Positions 1 through 6,915 of a DNA stretch of 33,392 nt are shown here, piece after piece. Each line of letters opens with the position of its first letter. Position 1 is the first letter of the stretch. The notes beneath the pieces were generated by a model. That model was not told the origin of the DNA. It saw nothing but the letters and a program-made list of their open reading frames with translations, and ran no database searches. Origin of the DNA: JBGSLA01 sp041740935 (lineage in GTDB: Bacteria; Desulfobacterota; Desulfobaccia; Desulfobaccales; 0-14-0-80-60-11); assembly GCA_041740935.1 (NCBI GenBank), contig JBGSLA010000100.1, positions 1 through 33,392 of the forward strand. The letters run 5' to 3'. The translations under genes and the position numbers were made by a program.

Positions 1-548
1 TCGCTCAAGGCCTCCCGCCACAGGGCCAGGGCCTCGGTGTCCCGGCCCTGGCGGCACAACACCAGGCCCAGGTTGTTTCGGGCCTTGTGGTTGTCCGGCT
101 GGCGGCTCAGGATTTTCCGGAAGCAGGCTTCGGATTGCTCCAGGCGGCCCTGGAGGTACAGGGAAAAGCAGCGGTTGTTTTCCAGGGCCGGATTAGGACC
201 GCCCCGGGCCAGGGCCTGTTGATACAGTTCCCCCGCCCGGTCGAAATCCCCCAGATCCTCGTAGGTTTGGATCAGGAGGTCCAGGAGTTCCAGGTTGTCA
301 GGCTCCCGGAGCCGGGCTTCCTCCAGTTCCTTCAGGGCCAGTTCCAGCCGGCCGGTCCTCTTGAGATACGCCGCGTTTTGCACCAACCGGCCGGTATCGG
401 CAGCCGGGCGCATCTGCTGGTCACCCCAGCGCGGCGCCCCGGCCTGGGAAGTGCACCCCCCCAGGAAGCCCAGCAGCAGCGCCCCCAGTCCCAGAGCAGC
501 CGCCGCAGTAAGGCCGAAAAAGCTCGCAACACAGTCCTTACGGCCCAT
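1..548 (-). CDS. TPR-repeat lipoprotein, 3' end outside the window (TadD-like)
   Basis: The frame starts at ATG 548-546 and stays open to the window edge, giving about 182 codons. The N-terminus has a basic start (MGRKDC), a hydrophobic stretch and the lipobox F-L-G-G-C at about residues 29-33, so it is probably an exported lipoprotein. From about residue 55 it is helical with TPR-type repeats, for example the segments around GRLELALKELEEARLREPDN, YEDLGDFDRAGELYQQALARG and LYLQGRLEQSEACFRKILSRQPDN. A G-rich stretch (GGGGGGATGAT) precedes the ATG. It lies downstream of a secretin gene on the same strand, which suggests a TadD/pilotin-like role in assembling a pilus or secretion system. That role is inference; other TPR lipoproteins would look the same. 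Confidence 0.75.
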   Translation of the reverse strand, partial: MGRKDCVASFFGLTAAAALGLGALLLGFLGGCTSQAGAPRWGDQQMRPAADTGRLVQNAAYLKRTGRLELALKELEEARLREPDNLELLDLLIQTYEDLGDFDRAGELYQQALARGGPNPALENNRCFSLYLQGRLEQSEACFRKILSRQPDNHKARNNLGLVLCRQGRDTEALALWREALS

Positions 549-734
549 ATCATCCCCCCCAGCCTTCCCGTCCTTAATCACCTCACATCGGGTCAGGTTC
601 GAAAGAACGGGGACGGCGATATCCCTGACCGCCGTTAAACTGCCACCACGACAGAACCATATTGCGTCCCCGGGACCCAAACGACACTCCCTGCCGCCCG
701 GGCGCCGGGGTAAACGGATTTCTCCGGGGCCCCC
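549..734. other. Intergenic gap without a supported gene
   Basis: This 186-bp gap separates the TPR lipoprotein from the small lipoprotein. I see no convincing ORF and no terminator with a T-tract. A GC-rich palindromic stretch lies near 690-745. Confidence 0.4.
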
Positions 735-1025
735 CTATTTATCATCGGTGGTGAGTCTCAACAGGGGCTTTTTCTCCTCGGGTTTAAAGCTTTTGTTGTA
801 CTTGTCATAGGCGTTGACCGCGGCATCCGGCGTCTGTCCCCGGCTCACCACGACCTCGGTCCCGGCCTCGGGGTTCACCAGCTGGCTGGCGAGGTTGTGA
901 GTCACCGAGCGGCCGTAGTCTTTTTTGGTATGTTTGCCGCAGCAGCCCAGGAGGCCCGCCAGGAGCCATCCCGCCAGGCCCAGGGCCAGGACCCAGGTTG
1001 TCATCCGGCATATCTTGCTGTACAT
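735..1025 (-). CDS. Small lipoprotein of pilus/secretin locus
   Basis: This gene encodes 96 aa. The start ATG at 1025 follows GGAGG with good spacing, 12 nt after the secretin stop, so the two are probably cotranscribed. The N-terminus is a lipoprotein signal (hydrophobic stretch, then L-A-G-L-L-G-C-C at about residues 22-29). The mature part contains NLASQLVNPEAG followed by a region ending DAAVNAYDKYNKSFK. From memory, short proteins with an NPEA segment followed by a G-x-x-x-x-A-x-x-A-x-x-x-Y-x-x-S-F tail occur next to CpaC/RcpA secretins in Tad loci. The exact role is unknown; it may be an outer-membrane accessory of the secretin. Confidence 0.75.
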   Translation of the reverse strand: MYSKICRMTTWVLALGLAGWLLAGLLGCCGKHTKKDYGRSVTHNLASQLVNPEAGTEVVVSRGQTPDAAVNAYDKYNKSFKPEEKKPLLRLTTDDK

Positions 1026-1037
1026 CTCAGGCCTCCT

Positions 1038-2510
1038 TTATTTCACCGGCTGGCGGCCGAAGTCTTCCGGCACCTTCCCCGCCGGCACATTGCCCGCCGG
1101 TGCTTCCGGGAATTTCTTCCTATTCTTCTTGCCCTCCAGACAGCCCAACAGGTAAAACTCCACTTCGTTGGGTTCCACATACACATCGGTGGGCAGCCGG
1201 GCCGTCCCCTGGGCCATGGGCTTCACCAGGTGGGGCGTCATCAGCACCACCAGCTCCGTTTCCTGTTTCTGGAATTCACTGGAGCGGAACAAGGTCCCCA
1301 GAACCGGGATGGACCCCAGCAAGGGGAATTTGTTGACCAGATTGCGGTGGCTTTCGTTCAACAACCCCGCCAGAGCGAAGGTTTGCCCGTCTTTGACCTC
1401 CACGTGGGTGGACAGGCGCCGCACCCTGAGGCCCGGCACCACATAGCCCGCGGCGGTGAAGGCGATGCCCTGGGTGAAGTCCAGCTCCGAGACCTCCGGT
1501 TCCACCTTGATGGCCATCATGTCGTTGTCCAGCACCGTGGGGGTGAAGTTGAGCCCCACCCCGAACTTTTTGAATTCAATGGTGATGGTCTGGAACTGCT
1601 GGGGCACCGGAATGGGAAATTCGCCGCCCGCCAAAAAGCTGGCCTGCTGGCCGCTGGTGGTCACCAGATTGGGCTCCGCCAGGATGCGCCCCAGGCCCTG
1701 CTGCTTGAGCGCGTCGAAAAACATGGTCCACAGGACCGAACCGGTGCGGAAGCCGCCGATGGCGTTGACGTTCTGGCTGATGTTATAGGTGAAGGAGGTG
1801 CCCAGGAAGTTGCGCACAAAATCCTGGACGCCGGTGAGATTGTTTAAAAAACTCACCCCAAAGGCCTGGCCGGCCCGGTCGAGGATGTTGAAGTTCACCC
1901 CCATGCGCCGGCCCACGCTGCGGCTGATTTCCGCCAGGCGCACCTCGCACATCACCTGCTGCACCCCGCCGATATTCAGCAGGTTGATCACCCGCTCCTT
2001 TTTGCCCCCCACATAAGAGGCCGCCAGATTGACTGCGGTCTGCTGAGCCACCGGCCCGGAGACCTCGCCGCTCAGGACGATGGCTTCATCCGCGGCCATC
2101 ACCCCGATCTTCTCCTTGGGCAGCACCTGGGCCAGGTTTTCCTTGAGCAGACCGATGTCGGCTTCCACCGTCACCCGGGCCGAAGAGAAGCGGCTCCGGC
2201 CCCAGACGCTCAGGTTGGTGGTCCCGCTGGCTATGCCGTTGACATACACCTCCTGGGGGCTGGTGAGGATGATGTCGGCAACCTCCGGATTGCCCACCGA
2301 AATGCGGGTGATGGCAAAGGGTATCCGCAAAACCTTCGATTGCCCCACCTTCAACCGCAGGGTTTGGGTGATTTCCTGATCCCGAATCTTTCCCAGGGGA
2401 TCGGCCCCCCATACCGGCGTCACCTGAGGGTAGACAACCGCCAGCGTCAGCAGGCCGATGAGCAGCATCACCCCTCTTGAGCCACCTTGCATTTTTCTTT
2501 TTGCACCCAT
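1038..2510 (-). CDS. CpaC/RcpA-type secretin (type II/III secretion family)
   Basis: This gene encodes 490 aa and would form the outer-membrane channel of a Tad/Flp pilus or type II-like system. Order of parts: signal peptide (about 1-36, ending near VWGA); pilus-assembly N domain (about 48-118, with ITRISVGNPEVADI and the VNGIASGTTNLSVWG segment); a BON-like region (about 125-165); and the secretin core (about 180-440) with VTTSGQQASFLAGGEFPIPVPQ, VRRLSTHVEVKDGQTFALAGLL and the closing FPLLGSIPVLGTLFRS plus ELVVLMTPHLV. A roughly 45-residue tail (PNEVEFYLLGCLEG onward) is extra and ends in a Pro/Lys-rich stretch. The start is ATG at 2510 preceded by AAGGAA. The usual cpaB neighbour is not upstream and no tadA-type ATPase is in view, so this looks like a partial or dispersed Tad cluster. 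Confidence 0.93.
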   Translation of the reverse strand: MGAKRKMQGGSRGVMLLIGLLTLAVVYPQVTPVWGADPLGKIRDQEITQTLRLKVGQSKVLRIPFAITRISVGNPEVADIILTSPQEVYVNGIASGTTNLSVWGRSRFSSARVTVEADIGLLKENLAQVLPKEKIGVMAADEAIVLSGEVSGPVAQQTAVNLAASYVGGKKERVINLLNIGGVQQVMCEVRLAEISRSVGRRMGVNFNILDRAGQAFGVSFLNNLTGVQDFVRNFLGTSFTYNISQNVNAIGGFRTGSVLWTMFFDALKQQGLGRILAEPNLVTTSGQQASFLAGGEFPIPVPQQFQTITIEFKKFGVGLNFTPTVLDNDMMAIKVEPEVSELDFTQGIAFTAAGYVVPGLRVRRLSTHVEVKDGQTFALAGLLNESHRNLVNKFPLLGSIPVLGTLFRSSEFQKQETELVVLMTPHLVKPMAQGTARLPTDVYVEPNEVEFYLLGCLEGKKNRKKFPEAPAGNVPAGKVPEDFGRQPVK

Positions 2511-2704
2511 GATTCCTTCCCCCTCAAGAAACTCTCCCGAATCCCTAACCCCTCACCTCCCCATGGCACTTTCTGCGTCCAGGTCAGGGGCGTCTGGGGT
2601 GAACGCTTCACCCCCGGCGGATGCTCCGGATCGTCTGGCAGCCTGAACCCTAACATCTTTACTTGATTGATGAAAAGATTTCCCCCTGAGGGCAATCCGT
2701 TTCC

Positions 2705-2733
2705 ATGCTAAAGGGTATTGTCAGGGTTGTAAA
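2705..2733 (-). promoter_or_regulatory. Predicted sigma-70 promoter of the secretin operon
   Basis: Read on the minus strand, TTTACA (2733-2728, 5/6 to consensus) is followed after exactly 17 nt by TAGCAT (2710-2705, 4/6). This would give a leader of about 190 nt before the secretin ATG at 2510. Confidence 0.45.
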
Positions 2734-3225
2734 GAAATTTTTTCCCCCCAGGGTTTGGTTCCCCCAGGCCTGAACCCCGCATCACTCCATCCGGGGGTCC
2801 GGGCTCCTCCGACCCGGGGCTTGTTCCGGCTGCCTCTGCAGTCATCAGGCAAAGGGCGCCCTGCCGGCTGTCCCTCCGCAGAAGGCAGACCGAGGGCGCT
2901 AAACTTTCCCGGCCTTCAGGAAACCCGCCGCTGGAAGATATCGTTTCCGGTTTTCATTTTTCCGTTAACAATAAGTTCAATACAAAAAATCAGACGGGGT
3001 TCCTGCCGATTGTTTCATCTCACCGAAACCCGACTTGACCTCCTTCCATAATTTTTTTCAAATTCTCTCTAGTTGTCGGAAGAAGTTTGAAGAACCTTAA
3101 AAAAAATACATCTCTTTCCTAACCTTTTGCGTGTGGTGTGGGAGATTTTACAGTTTGATTTGAAGATGGCGCAAAGGAGCGGGGTTCCCGAAAGTCCCGG
3201 GTGGGGTCGGCCGGAACCTTTTCGA
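2734..3225. other. Non-coding region with a GC-rich hairpin
   Basis: I see no gene with a ribosome site. The part 2760-2930 is very GC-rich. It holds an inverted repeat: GCGCCC (2856-2861) with GGGCGC (2894-2899), and inside it TGCC (2862-2865) with GGCA (2884-2887). The remainder (2930-3180) is AT-rich and featureless apart from A and T runs. A structured RNA or leader is possible, but I cannot assign a family. Confidence 0.4.
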
Positions 3226-3316
3226 GCCAAGCAGGAGCTTGGCGGACAAGGGCGTTCCCAAGCAGGAGCTTGGGAACGAGATGAAGAGATGAACGCAGGC
3301 TGAAGCCTGCGGCTAC
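3226..3316. repeat. Cluster of three short palindromic repeats
   Basis: Three perfect hairpins stand in a row: GCCAAGC-AGGA-GCTTGGC (3226-3243), CGTTCCCAAGC-AGGA-GCTTGGGAACG (3253-3278) and GCAGGCT-GA-AGCCTGC (3295-3310). The first two stem types recur, with different loops, at about 10482-10535, so they are members of dispersed families. Confidence 0.75.
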
Positions 3317-3395
3317 ATTTCGGCGCTGTTGTCATCAAAGGCATTTCGCCGCCGGGATGAGCCATAGAAGCTCTATCTTTACCGGTAAATCGGTA

Positions 3396-3430
3396 TCACT
3401 GGTCACTGATTACTGGTTACTGGTCACCGG
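3396..3430. repeat. Heptanucleotide tandem repeat (5 units)
   Basis: Five 7-bp units: TCACTGG, TCACTGA, TTACTGG, TTACTGG, TCACCGG. It lies 29 bp past the stop of the CHASE2 cyclase gene. It is one of several period-7 arrays in this window. Confidence 0.8.
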
Positions 3431-3458
3431 CGTCGGCCCGGGTCCCGAATCCTCCGCC

Positions 3459-5600
3459 TCACTTCTGGTCCGGGCGGAACACCGCGTCCCACTCCGGGGA
3501 CGGGGGGGTGGCCTGAAAGGCCCGGCAGCGCTCCCAGAACACCCGGGAGGGCCCGTCTTCGGGATGCTTTTCCAGAATTTCCTCCCACAAGGCCCCGGCC
3601 TCGAAAAATTTTCCCCCGCGGTAGAGCGCCAGGGCCTCGGCAAATTTCCGGCACAAATCCGCCATTTCAGGGCCCAGGTCTTCGGTCAACCCCAGAGGCT
3701 GATAAACCCCCACCGGGGCCGCCCGCCCCTTGACCGCCACCCGGTCCACCTCCCGGAAAAGGACCTCGCGGCCGCACTCCGCCGCGGTGGTCTCGCTGGC
3801 CAGGATGTGGGTGCGGTAAAATTTGTTTAACCCCTCAAGACGCGAGGCCAGGTTGACGGTGTCGCCGATGACCGTGTAATCAAAGCGCTTCTGGGAGCCC
3901 AGGTTCCCCACCACTGCGTCCCCGGAGTGCAGGCCGATGCGCACGGTCAAGGAGGGGAGCTGCATCTTGGCAAAGTGCCGGTTCAACTCGCCGAGGGCCG
4001 CCTGCTGGCGCAACGCCGCCCGGCAGGCCCGCCGCGCCTGATCCTCCTGGGCCAGGGGCGCGCCCCAGAAGGCCATGATGGCGTCGCCCTCGAATTTGTC
4101 CACCGTGCCCTCTTCCTCGAGGATGATGTCGGTCATGCAGGAAAGATAGTCATTTAAAAGGCTTACCACTTCTTCGGGGGTGAGGCGCTCGGAGAAACCG
4201 GTGAACCCGGCCAGATCGGAGAAAAACATGGTGACCCGCCGGCGCTCGCCCCCCAACTTCAGGCGCTCCGGGTGTTCCATGAGATGGCTGATCACCTTTT
4301 CTGACATGTACTGGGCGAACATGCGGCGGATGGCCAGTTTCTGGCGGCCCTCGGTGGCGTAGCTGTAGGCCGCGGCCAGGGCGAAGGCGAACCCCAGGGC
4401 GGCGCCCGGGGCCACCGGATCGGCCCACCAATTGAGGCGGAAGGCCAGCAGGGTCACCCCCCCGTGCAGCATCAGCAGGGTCGCCAGGGCCGCCAGGGTG
4501 GCCCACAGGCGGACTGAAAACAACACCGCCAGGGTAACCCCACAGGCCAGGGTCAGGGCCCAGAGCCAGATGAACCACGGGGGCGCCTCCTTAAGAAAAT
4601 CGCCGTGCAACAGGTTGTCCAGCAGGGTGGCGTGGAGTTCCACCCCGGGAAAGACCGGGGCCAGGGGGGTGGGTTTGAGGTCAAACAGACCCGGCGCAGT
4701 CAAACCCACCAGGACCCATTTGCCGGCCAGGTCTTCGGAGCGGTGAAAGGGCTCCTGGCCGTGCTGCAGGCGCAGCTCCGACTGGATGATGTTGGCCGCG
4801 CTGAGGCGTTTGAAGCTGCGGCCCGGCCCCCGGAACTTGAGGAGCACCCGGCCCTCCCGGTCCAGGGGCACCCGGTAGTCATCCTGCACCAGGGCCTGGG
4901 GCTCAAAGCGCCATTTTCCTTTATCCTGAAAACGGCAATAGGCCGCAAAGGACAACAGCGGCAGGAAGCGATCCTGCCACACCCCGACCAGGGGAAGCCG
5001 CCGGAAAATGCCGTCCGGATCGGGGCGGCATTCCACGTTGCCCAGCGCCGCGGCGGCGGTGAGCAGGGGGGGGATGGGGGGCGTCACCCCCTGGTAAACC
5101 GTGAGATTCGGGGGCGGGGAACCGGTGACGGCCAGGGAGGCCCGGGCCAGGGCCGCCTCGGTTTCCGGCGCGGCGGCCTTGGAATCCCGGGTCAGCACAA
5201 AAGGAAGGGTCACGAAGCCGGAGGCCTTCATAGCCTCGGCCAGACGCTGGTCGTCGTCGGCGCCGTACACCGAGGCCTCGGTGTAGAGGATATCCAGGAT
5301 CACCGCCCGGGCCCCGCCCCGCCGGCAAAACTCGATGATGGGGGCGTACAGCTGCCGGGGCCAGGGCCAGGACACCCCCTGTTGTTTGAGAAAGTCGAGA
5401 TCAGGCTGGTCCACCGTGACCACCACCACGTCGGGGCTGGCGGGGGGCAGCGGCGAGATCCGGAAGAGAATATCGAGGGTTTTCAGGGAATAGGGGGCCA
5501 AAATGCCGGCCAAGGCCAACACCAGGGCCAGCCCGTAGGCCAACAGGGCGATGAGGGCCCCGGCGGCGGCCTTGCGGCGGAGAGGGGAAGCGGCAAGCAA
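3459..5600 (-). CDS. CHASE2-domain class III adenylate/guanylate cyclase
   Basis: This gene encodes 713 aa, a membrane receptor cyclase. A TM helix at about 11-35 is followed by a periplasmic CHASE2 sensor (about 38-335; DVVVVTVDQPDLDFL, then GARAVILDILY). Three TM helices follow at about 340-420, then a linker with MFAQYMSEKVISHLM. The class III catalytic domain (about 450-620) has FFSDLAGFTGFSE (first metal Asp), VDKFEGDAIMAFWG (second Asp and the adenine-selecting Lys) and FDYTVIGDTVNLASRL (selecting Asp, transition-state Asn and Arg). These residues point to cAMP. A C-terminal TPR-like helical tail follows (about 640-690). The only plausible start in frame is TTG at 5600, since an in-frame TAA lies at 5642-5640. 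There is no clear Shine-Dalgarno. It appears monocistronic. Confidence 0.93.
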   Translation of the reverse strand: MLAASPLRRKAAAGALIALLAYGLALVLALAGILAPYSLKTLDILFRISPLPPASPDVVVVTVDQPDLDFLKQQGVSWPWPRQLYAPIIEFCRRGGARAVILDILYTEASVYGADDDQRLAEAMKASGFVTLPFVLTRDSKAAAPETEAALARASLAVTGSPPPNLTVYQGVTPPIPPLLTAAAALGNVECRPDPDGIFRRLPLVGVWQDRFLPLLSFAAYCRFQDKGKWRFEPQALVQDDYRVPLDREGRVLLKFRGPGRSFKRLSAANIIQSELRLQHGQEPFHRSEDLAGKWVLVGLTAPGLFDLKPTPLAPVFPGVELHATLLDNLLHGDFLKEAPPWFIWLWALTLACGVTLAVLFSVRLWATLAALATLLMLHGGVTLLAFRLNWWADPVAPGAALGFAFALAAAYSYATEGRQKLAIRRMFAQYMSEKVISHLMEHPERLKLGGERRRVTMFFSDLAGFTGFSERLTPEEVVSLLNDYLSCMTDIILEEEGTVDKFEGDAIMAFWGAPLAQEDQARRACRAALRQQAALGELNRHFAKMQLPSLTVRIGLHSGDAVVGNLGSQKRFDYTVIGDTVNLASRLEGLNKFYRTHILASETTAAECGREVLFREVDRVAVKGRAAPVGVYQPLGLTEDLGPEMADLCRKFAEALALYRGGKFFEAGALWEEILEKHPEDGPSRVFWERCRAFQATPPSPEWDAVFRPDQK

Positions 5601-5638
5601 GTTGAGGCACCGGATTTGAGATTTACCAGATGGGCGCC

Positions 5639-5647
5639 ATTATAGCA
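5639..5647 (-). promoter_or_regulatory. Extended -10 promoter of the CHASE2 cyclase
   Basis: On the minus strand the sequence TGC-TATAAT (5647-5639) is a perfect extended -10 element. There is no good -35. Transcription would start near 5632, leaving about 30 nt before the TTG start at 5600. Confidence 0.5.
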
Positions 5648-5667
5648 GAATTGGAGTTCTTTGCTGA

Positions 5668-5750
5668 CCTGAAAAGTTTTTTGTGGGAGAGGGGGTTCCC
5701 ACGGGCTGGAGGCCCGTGCTACCAGGGACGGGAGGCCCGCCCCACCAAAA
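5668..5750. repeat. Dispersed repeat patch with CCTGAAAAGTTTT border
   Basis: The patch begins with the recurrent border CCTGAAAAGTTTT (about 5668-5680). It continues with the hairpin CACGGGC-TGGAG-GCCCGTG followed by CTACCAGGGACGGG. The same hairpin with GAA or TTC loops recurs at about 14970-15020 and 15630-15660. Confidence 0.7.
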
Positions 5751-5809
5751 ATTTACCGGCTTTGGAAAAAATTAGGATTTAGGAGTCAGCGACCTGGAAA
5801 CTCGGCCAA

Positions 5810-5952
5810 CCGCCGACCTCTGACTACCGACCGCTGACTGCTGGCTGCCGACCGCTGACTGCTGACTGCTGACTGCTGACTGCTGGCTGCTGACTGATGG
5901 CTGATGGCTGATGGCTGATGGCTGATGGCTGATGGCTGCTGACTGCTGGCCG
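5810..5952. repeat. Long heptanucleotide tandem repeat
   Basis: About 20 units of 7 bp, drifting between CTGACTG, CTGGCTG, CCGACCG and ATGGCTG types (for example GACTGCT repeated, then GGCTGAT five times). It lies between the cyclase promoter and the terminator at 5987-6016. It creates long meaningless ORFs and codes for nothing that I can support. Confidence 0.85.
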
Positions 5953-5986
5953 CTCATCATCCCGTTCCCCGGGCCACGCCCGGCAA

Positions 5987-6016
5987 TAAAAAAAGGGGGC
6001 AGGAAATCCTGCCCCC
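5987..6016 (-). terminator. Rho-independent terminator of the two small Cys-rich genes
   Basis: On the minus strand, GGGGGCAGGA and its perfect complement TCCTGCCCCC, with a two-base loop, are followed by a run of Ts (complement of 5988-5994). It ends 19 nt after the stop codon at 6035. Confidence 0.88.
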
Positions 6017-6034
6017 CGGGGATGAACCTGGGGT

Positions 6035-6193
6035 TTAGTCCATTTCGTTCATTTTTTTGCCGCAGCAATCCGGGGCCGGTTCGCCCGAGGGTACAGACTT
6101 GAAGGTGTTGCACTGAATGCACACGTAGGTCTTGTTATCCTCAGGTTTGGCCGGCTTGGCCGCATGTTGGCAACTGCATCCGCATCCGCCCAT
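6035..6193 (-). CDS. Small cysteine-rich putative metal-binding protein (52 aa)
   Basis: This 52-aa gene starts at ATG 6193 behind AGGAGGAAGTAAT, an excellent ribosome site. Its cysteines are grouped as G-C-G-C-S-C at residues 4-8, C-I-Q-C at about 25-28 and D-C-C-G near residue 43, and the protein ends KKMNEMD. The C-x-x-C plus C-C pattern looks like a rubredoxin- or zinc-ribbon-like site, with the N-terminal CxCxC as a second thiol cluster. It is 55 nt downstream of the 116-aa gene on the same strand and followed by a strong terminator, so the two probably form one transcript. I do not recognise a named family. A metal or iron-sulfur role is inference. Confidence 0.82.
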   Translation of the reverse strand: MGGCGCSCQHAAKPAKPEDNKTYVCIQCNTFKSVPSGEPAPDCCGKKMNEMD

Positions 6194-6248
6194 ATTACTT
6201 CCTCCTTATTGGGATGTAAAAGAATGTGACCCGATGGCCTTATTAAAC

Positions 6249-6599
6249 TTATTCCTGCAAATCTTTCTCAAATTCGTCTTCCACCTGCCAGCCCCGCTCC
6301 TTGAAAGCGGACAGGGGCGGCGGGTAGGAGCCCGAAAAAAAGTCCTTGTTATCCCGGGTGTCTTCCATCTTGACGTCCACCACCACATCATCCTGGCGCA
6401 CCCGGTAGCCCCACAGATAATTATGGCTGGTGGAAGGGGCCGTGGCCTTGCCTTCGTAAATGAGGGTGTTGCCGTCTTTTTTTACCTTGGAGTAGGTGTA
6501 ACAGCAGTCGCCCCCCATGCCGCTGCAGCCGCATTTGCCCCGGCGAAATTCCAACCCGTCGACGCTGAAGCCGCCCGGAGATTTGACGATTTGAGCCAT
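6249..6599 (-). CDS. Conserved-type hypothetical protein with Cys-rich N-terminal segment
   Basis: This gene encodes 116 aa. The start ATG at 6599 follows AAGGAGGCCTC, a strong ribosome site. There is no signal peptide or membrane segment. Residues about 23-35 carry K-C-G-C-S-G-M-G-G-D-C-C-Y, four cysteines that could bind a metal. The rest is polar, with many Asp, Glu and Lys and aromatic residues (NYLWGYRVRQDDVVVDVKMED). It shares a Cys-rich, Gly-containing style with the 52-aa protein encoded just downstream. Function unknown. Its neighbours give no pathway clue beyond cotranscription. Confidence 0.75.
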   Translation of the reverse strand: MAQIVKSPGGFSVDGLEFRRGKCGCSGMGGDCCYTYSKVKKDGNTLIYEGKATAPSTSHNYLWGYRVRQDDVVVDVKMEDTRDNKDFFSGSYPPPLSAFKERGWQVEDEFEKDLQE

Positions 6600-6761
6600 G
6601 AGGCCTCCTTAAAATAACTGATACTTTTTGATAATAATTCCTTTTTAAATTAAATCAAGACCCCTTCGTTAATTTTTTCCCGGTCAGGACGGTCTAACCA
6701 TTAATCGTCATCCGGATTGGCCCCCCCGGCAAGAGAACGGTCCGGTTTCTCTTGCATTTTT

Positions 6762-6791
6762 TTGCGCCTTGAAGGAAAATTTACCGATAAT
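6762..6791 (+). promoter_or_regulatory. Possible promoter of hpnN-hpnM
   Basis: TTGCGC (6762-6767) and GATAAT (6786-6791, 5/6 to TATAAT) are separated by 18 nt. The -35 box is poor. The rest of the 316-bp gap 6600-6915 is a leader of about 120 nt. It contains ATG 6851 after GGGAGGGG, which opens a 36-codon frame overlapping the hpnN start. Confidence 0.35.
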
Positions 6792-6915
6792 AACCATAGA
6801 AAGTCACTGGAAAAGACCGTTGAGGGGGAGGTGTCAGCCTCAGGGAGGGGATGGCCGTGCCGCTGACCCGCGGCTCCTGCCTTAGCTGTACGCGGACTGT
6901 TTCCAAGAGTATATC

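Noticed and set aside
897..1847. Long open frame opposite the secretin (and similar ones opposite aprA, qmoB, sat, hpnN, larE)
   Set aside because: These are antisense shadows typical of GC-rich DNA. The compositions are rich in His, Gly and Gln, with no family motifs or ribosome sites.
2563..2577. Sigma-54 promoter (TGGCAC element)
   Set aside because: The GG-to-GC spacing is 8 instead of 10, and the element points away from the genes. A similar match at TGGCAAATTAATTGAA before the ferritin-like cyclase lacks the essential -12 GC.
2511..2704. Cyclic-di-GMP riboswitch in the secretin leader
   Set aside because: A GGACGCA stretch is present, but the remaining conserved GEMM core is not.
5810..5952. 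Possible CRISPR array in the repetitive stretch
   Set aside because: The units are contiguous 7-mers with no spacers; it is a short tandem repeat.
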